Notes under the pieces: model-generated
What the model was told of the DNA's origin: nothing
Database searches by the model: none
What the model saw: only the letters and a program-made list of their open reading frames with translations
Position numbers and translations under genes: made by a program
From: Bolinopsis microptera
Lineage: Eukaryota; Ctenophora; Tentaculata; Lobata; Bolinopsidae
Assembly (NCBI RefSeq): GCF_026151205.1
Contig: NW_026971849.1
Coordinates: forward strand, 1 to 28,709
Length of the DNA stretch: 28,709 nt
Reading direction: 5' to 3'
Shown: in pieces, positions 24,361 through 28,709 of the stretch
Numbering within the stretch: the first letter of the stretch is position 1
How the letters are laid out: every line of letters begins with the position of its first letter

Positions 24361-27300
24361 TTTAAAAACCGGACCCCCTCGGAGTTAAAACCGGAATTGG
24401 TTTGTCAATCCTATCCCTTTCTAATCCTTTTACCACCTCACTGGATAAACCCGGAATTGTTTGAGCTCTCTATCACTTTAACAACTCCTGACCACCTCAA
24501 TAGTTAAACCTGGGAAATTTTAGTCCCAACTCTTTCACATTCTTACCCTGACCCCCTCAATTAAACCCGGAATTTTTGTCGACCCCTATCACATTACTCA
24601 AATCCCGACCCCCCTATTTTTTAAAACCGGGAATGTTATCAACTTTTTACTTCAATCCCACCACTCATTTTGGGGTTAAACCTGGAATGTTAGTAGACCT
24701 CATCACTTATAACCCTGCACCCTCATCGGGTTAAACCTGGAATTGTTAGAGACTCTTATACATTTCCCTCCACCCCTCATGGGGTTAAAACCGGAATTGT
24801 TAGTCGATCTCTACAATTACTAACTCCTGCAACCCCCCTCTGGAGTTAAAACCTGGAATTGTTATCGAAACCCCTTTTCACATTATCAACTCCCTGCTCT
24901 TATCACTACCAACTCCTGCACCACCTCATTGGAGTTTAAACCCGAAATTTTTAGTCAGACCTCTTCCTTACTCAATCCGCACCACCTCATCTGGGGTTTT
25001 AAAATGGAATTGTTAGTCCAGACTTTACACTTATCAACTCCTGACCACCTATTTGGGTTAAACCTGGGAAATTTTTGGGGAACTCTTATACATTACCAAT
25101 CCGACCACCCTCATCTGGAGTTAAACCTGGAATTGTTAGTCGACCTCTATCACATTTTTAACTCCTACCCCCCATCTGGAGTTAAACCGGAATGGTTAGT
25201 CAAATCTCTATCAATTATCAACCCACACCCCATTGGAGTTAAACCCGGAATTGTTAGTCAGACCCTATCACAAATTTAAATCCCCCCACCTCTCTGGAGT
25301 TAAACCTGGGGGGAGGCGTCTCATCACTTTTTAACCCGCACCCCTCATCTGGATTAAACCGGAATTGGGGTCAGCTCCTATCACATTACTCAACTCCCCC
25401 ACCCCTCACTGGATTAAACCGGAATTTTTAGCGACTCTCTATCACATTACTAATCCTGACCACCTCATTGGGGGTTAAACCTGGAATTGTTAGTCGACTC
25501 TCTAAAAACCTTACTCAACCCTGCCCCCCTACTGGGGGTTAAACTGGAAAAGTTAGCAGACCTCTTCAATTATAACTCCGCACCACCTCATTGGGGTTAA
25601 CCTGGAATTGTTAGGCGACTCTCACACATTACTAATCCTGACCACTCATGGGGTTAAACCGGATTGTTTGTCAATCTCATCCATTACTTAAAAACCTGAC
25701 CACCTCATCTGGAGTTAAAACCGGGGTTGTTAGGAGTCTCTACACATTACTAACTCCCCACCACCCACTGGAGTTAAACCCGGAATTGTTAGTAGCCCAC
25801 ACATTACTAATCCACCCCCCTCACTGGGTTAAAACCCGGAATTGTTAGTCAAATCTCTATCCTTTCTAACTCCTGACCACCTATTGGGTTAAACCTGGAA
25901 TTGTTAGTCAACCTCTATCACATTACTCAACTCCTGCACCCCCCTCATTTGGGGTTAAACCTGGAATTGTAGTCAGACTCTCTATCACTTACTAACTCCA
26001 CACCTCACGGAGTAAAACCCGGAATTGTTGTAGATCTCTTCAATTACCAACCCCTGCACCACCCCATTGGGGTTAAAACCCGGAATTGTTTGTAGACTCC
26101 TATCACATTAAACTCCTCACCACCCATTGGAGTTAAACCCGGGGAATTTTTAGTCAGCCTCTTCACTTACCAAAATCCGCACCCCCCTCTGGGGTTAAAC
26201 TGGAAATTTTTAGTCGACTCTCACACTTATCAACTCCTGACCACCTCACTGGGTTAAACCTGAATTTTATAGACTCTCTACACATTCCAATCCCGACCCC
26301 CCCCTGGAGTTAAAAAGGAATTGTTTGTAGACTCTTTCACATTACCCAACCCTGCACCCCTCTCTGGAGTTAAACCCGAAAAAGTTAGCAACTCTCTATA
26401 ATTCTAACCCTGCCCCCTCACTGGGGTTAACCCCGGAATTGTTAGTCAGACCCCCTATCAATTATCCCCCTCCCCACCTCATCTGGATAAACCGGAATTT
26501 TTAGCAGACTCCTCATCACATTACTAACTCCTGACCACCTATCTGGAGTTAAACCCGGAAAAGTTGTCAGACTCTTATCAATTATAACTCTGACCACCCA
26601 TCTGGGTTAAACCTGGAATTGTTAGTCAGACCCCTTTTACAATTTCTCAATCCCGCCCCCTCTTGAGTTAAATGGAATTGTTGTCGACCCCTACACATTA
26701 CTCAACTCCCCGACCATCATCGGGTTAACCTGAATTGTTAGTAACCTCATCCATTCTAACTCCTGACCACCTCTTTGGAGTAAACCGGAAATTGTTGTCG
26801 ATCTTATCAATTTCCCAACTCCTGACCACCTCATCTTTGGGGTTTAAACCCGAAATTGTTATCAGACTCTCTATCACATTACCAAAATCCCGACCCCTCA
26901 TCTGAGTTAAAACCCGGAATTTTTTCAGATCCTATCACAAACCCAACCTGCCCACCCTTGGAGTTAAAAACCCGAATTGTTGCAGCTCTCTATCACATAT
27001 TAAACCCCGACCCCCACTGGATTAAACCGGGAAAATTTTATGACTCCATCAATTCTCAACCCCGACCCCCATGGATTAAACGGAAATTTGTTATCAACCC
27101 TATCAATTCCAAACCCCGACCACCTCATCGGAGAAAACCCGGAAATTGTTAGTCAGACCTAAACCCTTACCAACCCTGACCACTCTCTGGGTTTAAACCT
27201 GGAATTTTTAGTCAACCCTATCCATTACTTTCCCCCGCCCCCCCTCTTGGGGGTTTAAAAACCCGGGAAAGTTTTCAACCTCTTAAAATTACTCAAATCC

Positions 27301-28606
27301 TGCCCCCTCTTTTTGGATTTTAAACCCGGAAAAGTTATCAACTCTCTATCACAACTCAACTCTTTACCACCTATCGGGGGAAACCTGGAAATTGTTTAAC
27401 TCTCTATCCATTTCTTAAAATCCGCACCACCCCATCGGGGGTTAAACCCGGGAAATTTTTAGTAGACTCTTACACATTACCAACCCTGCCCCCCTATCTG
27501 GAGTTAAACCTGGAAAATTTTTAGTCAGACCCCCATCACTTACTAATCCTGCCCACCTCATCTGGAGTTAAACCCGGAATTGTTCAGCCCCCCTATCAAT
27601 TACTAACTCCTGCACCACCTCATTGGATTAAACCGGAATGTTTTGTCAGACTTCCCATCACATTATCAAATCCCCGACCACCCACTGGAGTTTAAACCTG
27701 GAATTTTTGTCAGACTTCATCAATTACTCAACCCCGCACCACCTCACTGGGTTTTAAACGGAATTGTTAGTAGGCCCCTAACATTACTTAAATCCTGCAC
27801 ACCTCATCTGGATTTAAAACCCGGGGAAGTTAGCAGACTCTCTATCACATACTAATCCTCACCCCCTCTGGGTTTAAAACCCGGAATTGTTAGTCAGATT
27901 TTACACATTACTTAACCCCACCACCTCATCGGAGTTAAACCTGGAATTGTTAGTCAGACCCTATACATTTCTCAAATCCCGACCCCCTCATGGAGTTAAA
28001 CCTGGAATTTAAGTGATCTCTATCACATTACTAATCCACCCCCCTATCTGGGGTTTAAACCCGGAATTGTTAGCAGACTCTCTATCAATTTCCAACCCCG
28101 CACCCCTCTCTGGATTAAACCTGGAATTTTTTAGTCAGATCTCTATCACATTACAACCCCGACCCCTCATCTGGGGGTTAAACCTGGAAATTTTTGTCAG
28201 ACTCTCTATCACATTACTAACCCTGCACCCCCAAGGGGTTTAAAACCTGGAATTGTTTGTCAGATCTCCCTTTACATTTTCTAAACCCCGACCCCCATCT
28301 GGAGTTAAACCTGGAATTGTTTTCAACTCTCTTACTTACTAACCCTCACCCCCTCATCTGGTTTTAAACCGGAATTTTAGTCAACTTCATCACATTTTCT
28401 AACCCCACCCCCCTGGGGTAAACCCGGAAAAGTTAGCAACCCATCACATTACTAACTCCCGCACCCCTCATCTGGGGTTAAAACCGGGGAAATTTTTAGC
28501 AACTCTCATCACTTACTAACCCGAAACCCCCATTGATTAAACCTGGAATTGTTCAGACTCCTACACTACCAATCCTGACCCCTCATCGGGGGGTTAAAAC
28601 CCGAAT
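24361..28606 (+). repeat. Garbled satellite block 2 (probable unpolished sequence)
   Basis: This has the same character as the 19.0-21.6 kb block. The satellite landmarks are in order, unit spacing is shortened (about 58 bases on average between TTAAA-type landmarks from 24,385 to 24,846), homopolymers are inflated and new CpGs are common (CCGG, TCGAC, CCGAC). One copy at about 24,886-24,912 lacks roughly half a unit: the CTCCCTG stretch jumps straight to CTCTTATCACTACC. No unrelated sequence is inserted, and no gene, RNA gene or mobile element can be supported. The open frames in this stretch use TTG-type starts and have arbitrary composition. The block continues to the contig's low-complexity end. 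Confidence 0.85.
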
Positions 28607-28709
28607 TGTTTTTTTTTTTTTTTTTTTTTTTGGTGGTTGTGGTTTTTTTTTTTTTTTTTTTTTGTTTTTTTTTTTTGGTTTGGGTTGGTTTTGTGTTTTT
28701 TTTTGTTTT
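28607..28709 (+). other. Terminal T/G-only low-complexity tail
   Basis: From the TTG of the last recognisable GAATTG onward the sequence contains only T and G. Long T runs (about 10-25) are broken by GGTGGTTGTGG, GGTTTGGGTTGG and single G residues. It has no repeating unit, so it does not match a canonical telomere repeat, although a G-bearing strand at the 3' end would be the right orientation for one. The simplest reading is a low-quality read end or basecalling artefact at the contig terminus. A genuine poly-T tract flanking the array cannot be excluded from sequence alone. Confidence 0.75.

Larger units (their letters stand above)
1..28606 (+). repeat. 67-bp satellite DNA array, head to tail, about 430-450 units
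   Basis: One 67-bp unit recurs throughout in a single orientation. The period is direct: TTGTTAGTCA returns every 67 bases wherever the copies are clean, and printed lines 4,020 bases apart (60 units) are identical. With TTGTTAGTCA at position 1, landmarks are CATTAC at 23-28, a C/T polymorphic base at 30, CCTGCACC at 35-42, CATCTGG at 47-53 and GTTAAACC at 55-62. Composition is 20 C, 9 G, 18 A, 20 T, with no CpG. There are no unique spacers between copies, no inverted copies and no inserted unrelated sequence. The size and lack of coding capacity fit eukaryotic satellite or large minisatellite DNA; that is inference from type, since I do not recognise the family. The unit count is approximate because spacing is shortened in the garbled blocks. 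Confidence 0.97.

Noticed and set aside
19606-28243. Open frames of 60-116 codons in the garbled blocks
   Set aside because: They arise from error-like indels in the same satellite, have arbitrary Pro/Ser/Leu-rich composition, and are not conserved between neighbouring copies.
1-28606. CENP-B box or other known centromere motif
   Set aside because: The CENP-B box needs CpG-containing core bases, and the clean monomer has no CpG. The CpGs in the garbled blocks are inconsistent from copy to copy.
28607-28709. Poly(A) tail of a retroelement on the - strand
   Set aside because: No retroelement sequence adjoins it; the neighbour is the satellite itself. The run is broken irregularly by G clusters and sits at the contig end.

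Overview
The whole window is one satellite (tandem repeat) array. A 67-bp monomer is repeated head to tail, always in the same orientation, from the first bases to about 28,606. The last ~100 bases are T/G-only low-complexity sequence. I find no gene, RNA gene, mobile element, CRISPR array or promoter that the sequence supports. The short open frames on the + strand are by-products of the repeat. A multi-kilobase array of one unit with no coding content points to eukaryotic heterochromatic or subtelomeric/pericentromeric-type satellite DNA from a long-read assembly. I do not recognise the monomer and cannot name the species or the satellite family.

Monomer (numbered from TTGTTAGTCA as position 1): CATTAC at 23-28, a polymorphic base at 30 (C, sometimes T), CCTGCACC at 35-42, CATCTGG at 47-53 and GTTAAACC at 55-62. 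Base composition is 20 C, 9 G, 18 A and 20 T (43% GC), with strong C-over-G skew on the + strand and no CpG.

Layout: (1) 1-1,500, noisy copies with many small indels. (2) 1,500-3,435, mostly clean copies mixed with recurring variant monomers (CATATG/CATGTG types, an AACACC type, CCTGTACC and CACCTCC types). (3) 3,436-19,012, an extremely uniform core: 232 consecutive units in perfect 67-bp register, with only scattered C-to-T changes at monomer position 30. (4) 19,037-21,617, a heavily garbled block with unit spacing shrunk to about 59 bp. (5) 21,618-24,360, clean again, about 41 units with a few 1-bp indels. (6) 24,361-28,606, garbled again in the same style. (7) 28,607-28,709, poly-T with G interruptions.

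The garbled blocks start and stop abruptly. They carry inflated homopolymers and net deletions, and they are full of CpG although the clean monomer has none. This looks like unpolished long-read sequence error rather than evolutionary decay, so fine-scale variation in those blocks should not be read as biology. The features most likely to be biological are the monomer itself, the position-30 C/T polymorphism, the recurring variant monomers, and possibly the core's homogeneity. That homogeneity could also be a consensus or collapse effect. I found no undescribed functional system here.
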